Of a stretch of 64,000 nt of DNA, positions 49,421 through 61,489 are shown piece by piece. A program made the position numbers and the translations under genes. Positions within the stretch are counted from its first letter, which is position 1. Every line of letters starts with the position of its first letter. Below the pieces are notes generated by a model. It saw only the letters and a list, made by a program, of their open reading frames with translations, was not told where the DNA came from and searched no databases. The stretch is from Epiperipatus broadwayi (Eukaryota > Onychophora > Udeonychophora > Euonychophora > Peripatidae): NCBI GenBank assembly GCA_028023455.1, contig JAQFVV010012508.1, positions 3,465,877-3,529,876 of the forward strand, written 5' to 3'.

Positions 49421-52400
49421 AGAAAAGATGGGTAACTGCAACTTGCAAGAGAAGGAATTATGTCGAGAAGGAATTATGTCAAGAAGGAATTGATAGGACA
49501 GGCAGAAGAGTGAGAGAAATAGGTCAGTTGTAGGATCATTCATCAAAGATTGAACAAGAAGCCATGAAATGGAGACTAATGTTAATTCATAGAAGAACAT
49601 GGAAGCAACTCAAGAAGTATTATATGGAAATTTCATACAGATGAAAAATGATCAAGAGATGTATGTAAAGAACTGCAAAAAGAGGTGTTACAAAAGAAAA
49701 AAATTAAAAAGAGACCCAACAAAAGTGAGTGGAATTATAAGAAGATGTCAAGATAAAGTCATTATAAGAGCAATGCAGGGGACACTGTTGTGGAACACAT
49801 TGATAATTTAGAGCATTTTTTATTAAACAGAATGGATATCACAAAACATGTTAGCATGTGCTCACTTTCAAGGATTACCAAATCACAGGTGGAAATTCTC
49901 ACAGAAACCAGAAAATTTCCAAGATTATAAAAATGCAGTGATATAGGAAGATCATCAGCATGGTGTAAAGTATCAAGTATCACAAGATCCATAAAGAGCA
50001 GGTGCAAAAGAGACCTATATTCAGTTTTTTGATACTACATACTTCAGTTGAAAGTCTTGATGGCTTGCAGTTTGACAGATGGTCAAATAATTATAATTGT
50101 TAGCCATAATAACTTGCCATATAAGGTAGACCAAATGATTATATGTGGTGAACCCTTAGCAAAGTTAATGATTTCCTTAGATATGAGTCAATAAACACAA
50201 AAACGAGTAGGAAGAAATGATTTTGATACTACCTTTCTAAATAAAGGCCTTAGAGAAAAAGGGTTATGACCAAGGTAAGTAGTACAGCTATCAAAAGAAT
50301 TAATAGGCTTAGTCTGTAAAAAGAATTATCGAAAAGAATAAAGAAAAATAGTACTTTGTAGAAAGCAGAAAGAATTCAGAGGACTGGACAACCTGAATAA
50401 AAGTTCACCACCCCCCCATTCCAGTCTTATTCAGGTAATGATCAGATTGAAGAATAAAGTAATTGTCTACACAAAAATAATTACAAGAACTTCTCAGACT
50501 TATATAAAGATTTCCTCAGTTTAGACAGAATCATGGAAAAATGTCTTCATGTTAGAAGATGAAAGTAGTGTGAAATGTTTTCTGGATGTTGAGACCTTTT
50601 CCAGAAGAAAAATGTTAGTAATAGATATTTACTTTAAGATATAATTAAAAAGAAAGTGAATGGTAAAATAATTAAGGCGAGTTTATTCTTCTTATCTAGA
50701 TCAATCATTTTATTTCCATTTAAGTGAAAAAATGATAATAATTATTTATTTTCAAGTTAGCTGCAGGATAACCTAATTATTAAATAGGAATTTAGTTATC
50801 TTAAACTTATCAAAAGATTTACATATATAAAATGATCATGTGACCCAATTTTAGATATTTTAATAGTATAAATATTTACTTTTTTATTAGGTATTTCTGT
50901 AATAAAAAAAGAATACTTTTTATTTGGTTTCATTTATTTATTATATATTTTATTTTTGAAAAATAAAGAAAACGCAATGGATTAAGATTATTATCTCTGA
51001 AGAAATGAAAAAATGTCCATCAATTAATGTACAAATAAAAATTTTTTCAAAAATAATTAAATAAAGGAATTAAGATCTTTATCTTTGAAGAAATGAAAAG
51101 TTGTTTAACTGTTGGTATATATATTTTTTAAAAAAGAATCTTTCTTGTAAAAAGAAAACTATTTGGTTAAGGCTTAATTCAATAATTTTTGAGGTAGTCA
51201 TATGATTGGATGGAAAATTGATATCAGGATTGTTTCTTAAAAAGCAAAAGTTTATGGATAATACAATTCAATAAAGTTCAGTAGTGATGAGTCCATGATC
51301 ATTAGTTCATCTAGGAAATCTAATATTAAATTGGTCTCATTCTTAGTTCAAAAAATAAAGGATGTTTGTAAAGCAGTATATTATGGGGTTTACAAGAACC
51401 ACATGCTAAGCTCTTGCTAAAAGCTTACCATTTCTGTCCCAACTATGTAATCAGTTTCACTAAAATGAATGGAAGAGAAGGAAAATACACTTAAGGAAAA
51501 ACTTTTAGCTTGCCTTGCATCTTGATTCATCCAAAATCATGGCTGCCTCAACTTAGATTAACCTGTAATGAAAATAATTTTTGAACTGAAAATCTGGAGC
51601 CACACAAAGAGCAGGAAAAAAGTTAACCTGAATTGAAAATAATTATTAAAGTGGAAATCTGGAGCTACAAAGGAAAAAGAAGCTAAATGGATGAAAATAA
51701 CTATTGAGAAAACTTAAAAAACAGCCAAGAGATTGACTAAACTACTACCTGCAAGAGTCCACAAGAAGAGACACTCAATTAGGCAGCCACAAAAGAACTA
51801 AAAAGAAAAAAGAGACACTCAACTAGGCAGCCACAAAAGAACTAAAAAGAAAAAAAATCCACAGTCAGATAAGATATTATAGTAGGAACATCTACATTTA
51901 TAAATATTACTTTATAAAGAAATGAATTGGTGAAAATATTGAATATCTTTTTGTAGTAGGTTTGTTGAAAGGTTTTTTTTTTTAAACTACTGGTAAGTTA
52001 AAATTGTATGGTAATATCCTCATTGTCAAAAGGAAAAGATGAGTAAAGTTCAATTTTTTTTTGATTCTTTTGTTTGTTATTTTTATTAAATAATTGTTTA
52101 AAAATTTTCTGAGATTATTTTTTTTCTGCTATCTTTTATCACTTACCCATCTGCAAGCATTTAAATATTGATTACTTTTATAATATGCACTAAATTTGGC
52201 ATTGGAAAGATGATTATCATCCTAGATTTAATATCATACCACTTTTAAGTCCTACATAAAGATGACAATTGTATCTCAATTATTGCTGGTGATGCTATAT
52301 TTATCACTTATTTGTTGCTTGTTTACTTCCAATGCTTATTTTCTTTGCTCATTAAAAGCAGGAATGGTTTTGTTAATAATTATGACATTTTTGAGGATGA

Positions 52401-52464
52401 TGATTTCTATCACTCCTACTGCACTTCACATGACCAGTGAATAAATATAACAATAATTAATTGT
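49421..52464. other. Unassigned region, possible degraded coding debris
   Basis: Purine-rich + strand fragments, for example 49599-49811 (MEATQEVLYGNFIQMKND...), are followed by interrupted frames up to about 50630. The composition looks like an eroded transposon ORF, but no motif could be identified. A 42-bp duplication (gagacactcaattaggcagc) lies at about 51767-51855. Confidence 0.3.
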
Positions 52465-52660
52465 TGTATACAGTCTTTCAATCTGCAGAAGCACTTTTGG
52501 TTAATTTCTTAACTTTCCTCAGCTGCCATTAAATTAAAAAAAAAAACAGAAGCAAACATTTATCAACTCAAATTCTGTTTTGTTTTTTGAATTTAATGGC
52601 AGTTGAGGAGGTGTTAAGGAATTCTGCAGATTGAAAAAGACTGTATATAATAAATAGTTA
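52465..52660. mobile_element. Small foldback (MITE-like)
   Basis: tatacagtctttcaatctgc ... cagctgccattaaatt on the left is inverted as aatttaatggcagttgagg ... attgaaaaagactgtatata on the right. Arms are about 65 bp and the loop about 60 bp. No coding content. Confidence 0.65.
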
Positions 52661-52944
52661 ATTATCATTATATTTTTATTGTTATTACAATACTTTTCAA
52701 TTAATGGACATTTTATTTATAATATATATATACTGTAAGAGTATGGTCTCAACTTATTAAAAACAACTTATAATGTTGTTGTTTTTCTGAAGGTTTGAGA
52801 TGATGGTATTCTAGTTTTAGTTTTATATTGGATTATTTCCTTCATCTAATTAATATATGTATTGAATGTCTTTAGAAAAATTTAACTTTATTTAAATATT
52901 CCAAATACATTCAACGGTTAGTAATAGCACATCAACAGGTTAAT

Positions 52945-53100
52945 ATATGCACAATGTTTCGAGAGGTATTAGTCTCCCCACTTCTTCAGATGTTGCTGGA
53001 CTGACCAGTGACAGTACTAGCATGGGATTTGAACCTGGGTCCTTAGATTCTTGAGTATTGAATTTTAAGGTAACACTTTAACCAACTGAGCCATCCTGCC
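52945..53100 (-). ncRNA. pLTR tRNA-like segment and hammerhead-like core
   Basis: On the - strand: A-box tggctcagttgg (53093-53082), B-box ggttcaaatccc (53035-53024), then about 30 bases downstream CTGAAGA (52989-52983), a hairpin ggggaga...cctctc, and GAAACATTGTGC. As in family C there is one extra A after CUGAAGA relative to the textbook core, so ribozyme activity is less certain than for family A. Confidence 0.55.
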
Positions 53101-53123
53101 AAAGGCAACAGTCTATAGTAATT

Positions 53124-53733
53124 TCATATACTTATCTCAGGTTCCTCCTGATTTCTCCACTTTTTCATAAGGGCAAAGTTGATTAGTGGTTTCCATACAT
53201 TATGTATAGTCACACTGGGTTGGCTTATGGGATTTTTTGCCATTGTCATGTGAGCAGCTTCTTTTAATTTTCTTCTGTATCCAATATTTTTTGTATTTTC
53301 CCAATTGAACATATGTTCATTGGCACATACATGTTCTGCTACCTTAGATACATCTGTTTTCTCTCTTCTAATCATCAGTTTGTGTTCTTGCAAGCACTTT
53401 TCAATGAGACAGACTGGTCTCACCAATATATGTTCTTCCACATTCACATGGTATTTCATAGATGCAGTTTTTTCTTTTCAGCATTTCAAGTTTAGGCTTT
53501 GTAGATGTTAGAATTCTTAGGTATGGGCTCTGGAAAGCTGTTCTGATGTTATACTGATTGCAGATTTTCCTTAATTTGTCTGCTAGTTTTGGAATGTATG
53601 GGTACACTACAGTACTAATAATTGTCTTTTTTCTTGATGGTTCTTTTTGTCTATTTAAAGTTTTCTTAATAGCAGCTAATAGATAACCATTTTTCATAAA
53701 AGTTTGTTCTATATAGATCTTTTCTTTTTCCAA
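53124..53733 (-). pseudogene. PLE C-terminal GIY-YIG endonuclease region
   Basis: The first frame (53733-53401) has KTIISTVVYPYIPKLADKLRKIC and ends with CIYEIPCECGRTYIGETS, matching the GIY...YIG core (CxxCG-type spacing, GET after YIG). The second frame (53459-53124) continues with RPVCLIEKCLQEHK (LxxR.xxH-like helix, mutated), DVSKVAEHVCANEHMFNWENTK (a conserved H-containing segment) and KLKEAAHM. A frameshift separates the YIG motif from the following helix. The nuclease makes the target nick in Penelope elements. It ends a few bases before the downstream pLTR. Confidence 0.8.
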
Positions 53734-53962
53734 ATCACTGGTTTCTGAACAAACTTTTTTTTCTCTGTTCCATAGTGATAGTATAACTCCATGTTTTGTG
53801 TTTCTGGTGTGATTAGATATGTAGGCTAGGTATTTTCCTATATGTGTAGATTTTCAGTAAACTGTAGTTTGATTTTGCCATGAGGGAGTCTTGTCACAAG
53901 AACATCTAAGAATGCCAATTTTTGTTCTTATTCTGATTCTATTGTGAATTTAATTGAAGGGG

Positions 53963-54376
53963 TTATATTGTTGATGTGTTTCCATAAAGTTTGTAGCAGT
54001 GCTTCACCATGTAGCCATACAACAAATGTATCATCCACATACAGAAATCAAATTTTAGGTGGATATGGAATAGTTTTATGACTGTGGTTTCAAGTTCTTC
54101 CATGTAAATATTGTTAATCAGGGGAGACAATGGTGAGCCCATAGCTATTCCTTGATTTTGTTGGAAGAATTCTGTGTTATATTGAAAGTAGGTTGTTTTT
54201 ATGCAGAATGTTAATAATTCCATTATACTATCATCAGGAAGAGCTGTTCTGGTTTGTAAACTATTATCACCATTTAATCTTTTCCTTACAATAGACAATG
54301 CTTCTTCACATGGTACATATGTAAATAAACTTTGCACATCAAAGCTTACCAGTAAGTCAGTTCTTTCAATTTTCAT
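53963..54376 (-). pseudogene. PLE reverse transcriptase core
   Basis: 137 codons with LLVSFDVQSLFTYVPCEEAL (the motif containing the first catalytic Asp) and QQNQGIAMGSPLSPLINNIY (the substrate-binding motif), then EELE. The catalytic YVDD box is encoded at 54030-54041 but in a neighbouring frame, so a frameshift lies just upstream of it. The thumb-side sequence between 53963 and 53733 is also frame-broken. PLE RTs are related to telomerase RT and copy the element RNA at the target. This copy cannot make an intact enzyme. Confidence 0.82.
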
Positions 54377-54761
54377 GTTAATTCTGCAAAGTGTCTAGAA
54401 TCCCTGGCAAATGACTAGATCTTGTATGCCAAAGGACTTAGAACTTTGAGAAGAAATCTTGCTAAATTTTGGCATGATGAATCTTGAGAACTAACAATAG
54501 GTCTTAATGGAACATGATCCTTATGGATTTTAGGCAGACCATAAAGATGAGGAATTTAGCTGAAATATGATGTAATTTTACTTTTTTCTGAATCAGTGAA
54601 GTACTTGCAATGCTTTCTGAGTAATGCTTGTAACTTTGTTTCTGTACTCGGTATTGGATTTTTTGCCACTTTTTTATATTGGCCTGCTATTAGGTGTTCT
54701 TGTATTTTATCAGCTGTATTCATTACCAGTGTTGCATTATCTTTGTCAACCAGGAGAACAA

Positions 54762-55531
54762 TTATACTTTGAGAGATTTAATTGCTTTTCTCTCACCATA
54801 GGATATGTTTGATTTCAATTTTTCTTGCTTGTCAAGTGTTGTTTTTATTCTCCAGTGTAATTCTGCTGCTTCTTCTAAAGACAATTTTTGAGTGACTTCC
54901 TCGGTGGCTCCCATTATATCTAATAAAGGGATATTAGCTGGTGTTATGGCAAAGGTTAATCCTCTTTCAAGAACAGAAATTTCAGTATCTGTTAGATGTT
55001 TAGAACTGAGATTTTTAACAGATGAAGTTGGTACATTGCTTGGTACATTATGATTTTTGATATGCCCATGTAGGTTAGCAAGTTTCTTCTTTTGGCATTC
55101 TTTTATTTTTCCATGTAATATAGAATATGATTTTTTTACTGCTTGAGAAACTCTCATGTAGTCATCGTCAGTAAGTTTATTTTTAGAAAACATTCTACAT
55201 TATTAATGGAATGCAATGTTTGATACTTAGAAAACCTTTGAGCATTTATTCTTTCTTTTAGCAGAGCTTCACTTGCTCTCTGAGTAATTTTCTCAACTCT
55301 CAGAGAGCGAATTGGAGGTTTTAGTTGCAAACCTTTAGGAATTATCCCTTCAGATTTACATTTACATAAGAAAGTTAAATGATTTTCTACTTTGGCCACA
55401 TTTTGACATAATTTTTCATAATGTCTAAAGTTTGATATAGTATCAGGTCCATGATGAATACTTAGTGTTTTCCTGAAGGTTTGTGATGATGGTGTTCTAG
55501 TTGTATTTTTATATTGGACTATTTCCATCAT
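54762..55531 (-). pseudogene. PLE N-terminal region
   Basis: Two overlapping frames (55531-55154 and 55193-54762) together give the N-terminal domain typical of Penelope-type proteins. The first has HLTFLCKCKSEGIIPKGLQ and SEALLKERI. The second has KKKLANLHGHIKN, NLSSKHLTDTEISVLERGL, FAITPANIPLLDI and the ELHWRI region. The one-frame slip near 55190 shows decay. The beginning overlaps the upstream pLTR, consistent with the ORF starting close to it. Function: the segment preceding RT in PLE proteins, with no catalytic role of its own established. Confidence 0.8.
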
Positions 55532-55785
55532 CTAATTAATATATGTATTGAATGTCTTTAGAAAAATTTAACTTTATTTAAATATTCCAAATACATTCAA
55601 CGGTTAGTAATAGCATATCAACAGGTTAATATATGCACAATGTTTCAAGAGGTATTAGTCTCCCCACTTCTTCAGATGTTGCTGGACTGACCAGTGACAG
55701 TACTAGCATGGGATTCGAACCTGGGTCCTTAGATTCTTGAGTTTTGAATTTTAAGGTAATGCTCTAACCAACTGTTAATTATATT

Positions 55786-57479
55786 ATAAGTAGACTGTGT
55801 CATGTTGTTTGTTTTTTTATTATTTTTATTTTATTTTTGTTATATTAATTCTACTGACTACAATATGAGAGAAATTGATATTCAATTGACCAAATTTCTG
55901 AATTTAATATAGGAGTGTAAGAAAGAAGAATGGGATCTAAAATTAAATTATTACATTAATTTTTTTTATTTAAAAAAATTAATAATTATTAGAATCTAAA
56001 AATCAAAACTTTTGAACAATGGGAATGCAAGCATGATATATGACTCTCATGAGAAAAGAAACTGAATTGTTTTAATCAAGACAAAAATAGATAATTGTTT
56101 TTTCAAGCTATTAACATATATAAAAATAATGCTTAGAAATTAATTAATTTTTTATAATTTGATTGTGTTATAAAGGACCAAATTATCTTCAAAAGCTAAT
56201 AATTCATATTGAATCTGCAGGCATGAAGAATTTTGGCTGTTAAAGTTTTATTATTAATTTATTAATTAAAGTTTTATTATTAATTTATTAATTATTAGCT
56301 GGCTGAAGAAACCAAAAAAGACTGCACATCTAATATATAGAAGAAAATAGGAATTCTGATGAGTATTAGACAATACAGGATGATGTGGGGATAAAAGACT
56401 CATTAAACGTTACAGATTGGGAGACTGCCAGTCATATGCCTATTAATAAGTCAACTTTATAAGCTAATAACATCAGTAACCTCTTCTCCATCACTAGAAG
56501 GAGACAGTAATCACCAGGATCATGGAGAATACAGCATTTAACATAGGAATATCATCCGTCCACTGGAAAGTCATCAACTGCTTACCTAGAGGACGACTAG
56601 CCAATATCAAATGGATCACCAACTTTCAAGATCCAGGAATTGTCCTAATTTAGAAGGAACCAGCCATCTTATCATCTATGTACCCACATATTGGAGAATA
56701 GCTAACTACATGGACTATCAATTTAAATTATCAAAATTTTATCTATATCATATAGAACCCATTTTTTTTTGTTATACAACTCTTTGTTATAACATTTTTT
56801 TGAAAGAATTGATGATCCAGCCCTATAATCATCAATCATATTTATGTAAGGGGGGTCTATAGGTCAATCATTATAATTTTTGAATGTAATAAAATAGAGG
56901 TGCTGATCCCTAGACCTACCACTAAAGGACTGTATGACTGACTGGTGTCGAGGTGAGATTTTATATATAAAACATTAAATGCTCATGCTAGTACAGAACA
57001 AATTTATGTTTATTGTTATTGTTAAATTAACTTAATGATTATTATTATTTGTTATTCTGCATGATTGACTAAACATCTGTATGAATGGCTATTGCTATCT
57101 TAAACACCGGTAGTATCAAGGGGGGACTTCATACCCAAGGGTGACAGTCAGTAAATCATGATGCACTGTCATAGATTAAAGTAGACAAGTTAAAGTCAGG
57201 GAACAGAAGGGTTGGTCAACGGAATGATCATATTGAATTAAACATGAATTATATTGTTAAATTAAATAAATGTTTAGAGCGGGTAGTGAATGATCATCCT
57301 ACATAGGGTTCAAGGTTAGCGGATAATCATCATATTATGAGAATCAAATTGAGGATGAGGTGATCTACCCAAATATCAAATTGATTTAGTATAAAAGATT
57401 GTAAATAACCCATAATGAAATAAAATTGTTAATGATTTATTTTACTTAATTAGAATTTGTTGTATATATATATATTAAT
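55786..57479. other. No gene seen (intron)
   Basis: AT-rich with a small tandem duplication at about 56240-56300. A frame at 56611-56862 lacks any recognisable domain. Confidence 0.5.
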
Positions 57480-57680
57480 TACTCAGCTTTCTATTACCCA
57501 TGCCATATCATTTATATATCTTTCAATTGCCCATGCTACATCATTTACTCAACTTTTCATTACCCATGCTATATCATTTATCCATCTTTCCATTGCCCAT
57601 GTCACATCATTACCTCAACTTTCCATTACCTTGCCATATCATTTATCTATCTTTCCATTATATATGCCATACTACACACC
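57480..57680 (+). repeat. Minisatellite, about 34-bp units
   Basis: Six units of ctttccattacccatgccat followed by atcatttatctat variants. Odd and even units differ consistently (ccattgcccatg against cattacccatg), giving a 68-bp higher-order period. Confidence 0.8.
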
Positions 57681-58439
57681 TAACTCAGAGGTAAATATTT
57701 TTAGTTTATATCAAACTTATGATAATCATCACCCTAGCTTATTAGGATCATGCATATAACTGCAGAGTTTGAATTCTAAGGAGTGACAGGAATATGAGAA
57801 CCACCCATGATATTGATGATCTAAAGAACAATCACATGGTAATAATATGTATTAGAATTGAATTTGGCATACTATAAATGTGATATATTTATAATTGGCA
57901 AACTTTAGGAACTCTACCTCATTCATGGCCCCAATGTACAAATAAAACAAGTGGCACAAATAGCTATTTTGTTCTATTCTGATCCAATTAATGACCAATT
58001 ATTGGTGCTAGACACTGTTCAATTGTGTCATTAGGAAAACCTGGTCTCATACATAATAGACCGTTCTCTTAAAATTGGCACAGCCATTTATTGGAGGCAT
58101 GAACTTAGATGATTGTCATATCCGATCTGTTACAAATGCCATCCAAATCTGTGGGACTGTTACATAAGAGTCTAAAAGTTTAGTTTATTCCATTACACAA
58201 TAAACTCATTTCCATTACAAATGGTGACCAATGTGTTGGGGCAAGATCATTTCCGTTACAGTATATATAAGTCAGTTTAATTGAAAATGGTTATTAAGGT
58301 AATTGAAAGTACTACTATTGATTAAAGTTAATATTGGAATTTATTTTGTTATTTACTGTTATTTGGAATATAATTACATTTTATTATATATATATATATT
58401 TCAGCTTAAGCTCTTATTCATGTATATGATAGAATTACA

Positions 58440-59320
58440 ATCTTCATTTTAGGCAGGATTTGAACTCAGACTTTCACATGACCCACTATTCTCATTGCCA
58501 TCTCATATTGCTGACCCACCTGATCACACACATGTTGAAAAGATAAATAATCACCAATATACATATTTCATGCTAAACCAGCAATCATCAGTTGGTCTAG
58601 ATTACTATCCTCACATATATATATAATCAGTTCTCATCTTTATATTAAGATAGCCAATCTTCATACTTTAATGGGCAGGCTTCAAACTATTTTAACTCAC
58701 AACTCTTCAGCCTTCCATTTCATTGAAAATCTGAAGATGGAACGTTCAAAGCCCTTATTAGTGCCAAGGTTGTCATCCTACTCATGTTGACATATTAGTC
58801 ATTCTGATCCCTCATGTATAGGAGAATAATCCATTTATACATCATATGTGAGGGATGGGCAGACCTATTACATATGTATGTATAATGGATTATTCTCCTA
58901 TACATGAGGGGTCAGAATGACTAATATGTCAACATGGATAGGATGACAACCTTGGCACTAATAAGGGCTTTGAACGTTCCATCTTCAGATTTTCAATGAA
59001 ATGGAAGGCTGAAGAGTTGTGAGTTAAAATAGTTTGAAGCCTGTCCATTAAAGTATGAAGATTGGCTATCTTAATATAAAGCTGAGAACTGATTATATAT
59101 ATGTGTGAGGATAGTAATCTAGACCAACTGATAATTGCTGGTTTAACATGAAATACGTATATTGGTGATTATTTATCTTTTCAACATGTGTGTGATCAGG
59201 TGGGTCAGCAATATATGGCAATGAGAGTAGTGGGTCATGTGAAAATCTGAGTTCGAATCCCGCCAATATTACATATATAAATGCAGGTTTAAACCTGTAC
59301 ATTGTATTAATCTTCATTTT
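58440..59320. mobile_element. Family A palindrome of about 870 bp
   Basis: The left arm (58440-58850, -) and right arm (58890-59320, +) are near-identical inverted copies around a short spacer near 58850-58890. Each contains the tRNA-like segment (B-box gagttcgaatcccgcc, about 59250 on +), the hammerhead region (58552-58599 on -, 59121-59168 on +) and the long 5' part including gaacgttccatcttcag. The left ribozyme core is CTGATGA/GAAA and the right one is CTGATAA/GAAA. Confidence 0.8.
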
Positions 59321-59651
59321 AATATATTGAAATCCAAATTCAAGTACTTGAGTGATGCCACTAAATATATTTAAATGTCAATTGAAATCATATACACATA
59401 TTTAAATAGTTTAAATATATAACTTAATAACATGAAATGTTCAAATATATATATTTTTTATATTTCTAATTAATTAAATAAATATAATTGCAATCTATAA
59501 ATTAATATGATTATAAAATTTATGTGATGTCTCATGCGATATTATATTATAGATTCAAAGCAAAAGATGTATGGAGTGCAAAGAAAAAATTTTTAGGGAA
59601 AAAAAAATATTTGTGAGAAATTGCATTAGTGATATAAAAAGAAGACTGTCT

Positions 59652-59742
59652 TGTCAAGCGTTAGGAGCCAGTGGTTAGCATAGCTGCCTTCCAAGCAGCT
59701 GGCCCGGGTTCGCTTCTCGGTCAATGCATTTGACACGTGAAA
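59652..59742 (+). mobile_element. Short tRNA-derived SINE, copy 3
   Basis: tRNA-like body: ccagtggttagc, a perfect anticodon arm gctgc-cttccaa-gcagc (TCC in the anticodon position) and a B-box-like gggttcgcttctc. The terminal pair is tgtcaa/tttgaca and the tail is A-rich. A 16-bp TSD, aaaaagaagactgtct, lies at 59636-59651 and 59743-59758. Confidence 0.82.
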
Positions 59743-60582
59743 AAAAAGAAGACTGTCTAGAAAAATTTTGAGATGTGCAATCTGACTTCACAGAGAACGA
59801 GCTAATTTCTACAGCTCTTATCCATTAAATTATGTCATCTCATCACATATCATTGGGGAGCAATTGTATGAGTATTATTTTTTTTTTTGTTGATTTGAAA
59901 AGATGTATTTTTTATTTCAAATAGTAAATTTTCAAAAAATTAGTAATAAGTCTATAATTTAAAATATTTAATTGAAGTGTAATGATTTCATGTTAACCTT
60001 AAGAGAATTATAACATGTTAGACTCCAATTGGCATGAAGTTTATATTAAGGGGTTCGATGTTTACTACTGATTCAATCGAATATTAAAAGCGTTTAATGA
60101 AATATTGCTCTTTTAATGAGTATCATTGTTGAAAACCATTTAACAGTTAAAAAGACAGAGTTTCTTCCCAGGAGAAAATGCACAGTTTTTCTTTCTGGTG
60201 TTGACAGGAAAAATAAAAATTTTCTTTTTCTTTTGTGAAATTATTATATATATATATTTTATAAATATCCAATAATTTCATTTGCTTTGAATATAATAGA
60301 TCTTGAGAAGAAAATTAATTGTCCGAAATATATATTGTTTACATGGGAACTAACTGGTCATTGTTAGTAACTTCATTATTGGTTTTTTAATTGGAAAGTT
60401 GTTTTTTAATAATTCTAAGATTAATTTTGTTCTTTGTATGTATATACTTACAGCACAGTTTAATTAAATCAAAGAATTTCATTAAATTTTGTTAAGTACT
60501 ATTTTTTTAAACTGTAGACTCATGAAGTTTTTTTATGTTCATAACACTACTGCTATTTATTTTTATTAGAAAAATTGATATA

Positions 60583-60936
60583 ACAGGGGCAGAATTCTCC
60601 ACACAGAAGAACCATTCAATGCAAAACAGAATAATCAGTGGATGCAAGAAGGTTTGTGCATGAAATCCCCATCTAGTGCCTACTCATCCAATATCCCCAG
60701 ACTATTTTCTAGCTTGTGGCTTTCATCATTGAGAAGCTTTGGATTTGAGAGCACTGGATGAGTAGGCACTAGATTGGGGATTTTATGCACAAATTTTCTT
60801 GCATCCATTGATTTCTCTGGCTTGCACTGAGTGGCACTACTGCATGGAGAGTTTTGCCTCTTTTTAAATAGCCTGTGTAAACATAAAGAATGGTGAGCAT
60901 GTGATGTTTAGTGGTTTAACACCAATCCTGCCCAAT
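60583..60936. mobile_element. Family B foldback with TSD
   Basis: Flanked by aaaattgatata (60571-60582 and 60937-60948). The left arm (-) has a degraded core. The right arm lacks the core but keeps the gagtaggcactag ... ggagagttttgcct part. The right end extends past gatgtttagtgg to accaatcctgcccaat, so it shows the longest 3' end of the family. Confidence 0.75.
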
Positions 60937-61489
60937 AAAATTGATATAGATTAAATTCATTATCTGCGTATTTAAAATTTGACATAGGATACATTTTTTT
61001 TTCATTAAAAAATTCAATTAAAAGAAAAAGCCCATGATTTTGTTCCATAACAACATGATTAAAGGTTAATGTTTTCACCCTGTGCTCAATGTAGACGACA
61101 TTCCTTTTTTTTAAAAAAAAATTCTCATGCACAATGGTCTTTCTACGGCTTTCTGTTTTCATTTATATTTTATTTCATACTCATTTAGCTTTGTTTTCAT
61201 AGTTATTACTAATAAAAGTAGTCGTAGTTTTACTCAGTGGATGGAACCTTTTATATTAATTAAAAAAACTGATTTGCATAATTAGCAAATCTTTTTGCGG
61301 CATTAGAACAATTATAACATAGCAATTTTTAAGTGAGGTTAGCTGGATTTTTTGGATCAAATTTGATATAATCAAGGAAATACATTTATTAAACTTCTAG
61401 AATGGTATTTAAGGTAATATGTAATCATGATATTTTAATGAAATAATATTTTATATAGTGCTGTTTTATAAACCGTGATATTAATAATC

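Larger units (their letters stand above)
52784..55785 (-). mobile_element. Penelope-like element with direct terminal repeats
   Basis: About 3 kb on the - strand: an upstream pLTR (about 55462-55785, truncated inside its tRNA-like part), the coding region (55531-53124, frame-broken) and a downstream pLTR (52784-53115, complete). The two pLTRs are direct repeats, very similar, sharing bbb-free landmarks such as gtcactggtcagtccagcaa and the terminal acaaaccttcag-like tail. Domain order is N-terminal region, RT, then GIY-YIG nuclease, as in canonical Penelope elements. Confidence 0.88.

Noticed and set aside
53305-54398. + strand frames over the Penelope region
   Set aside because: Antisense shadows of the - strand PLE coding sequence.
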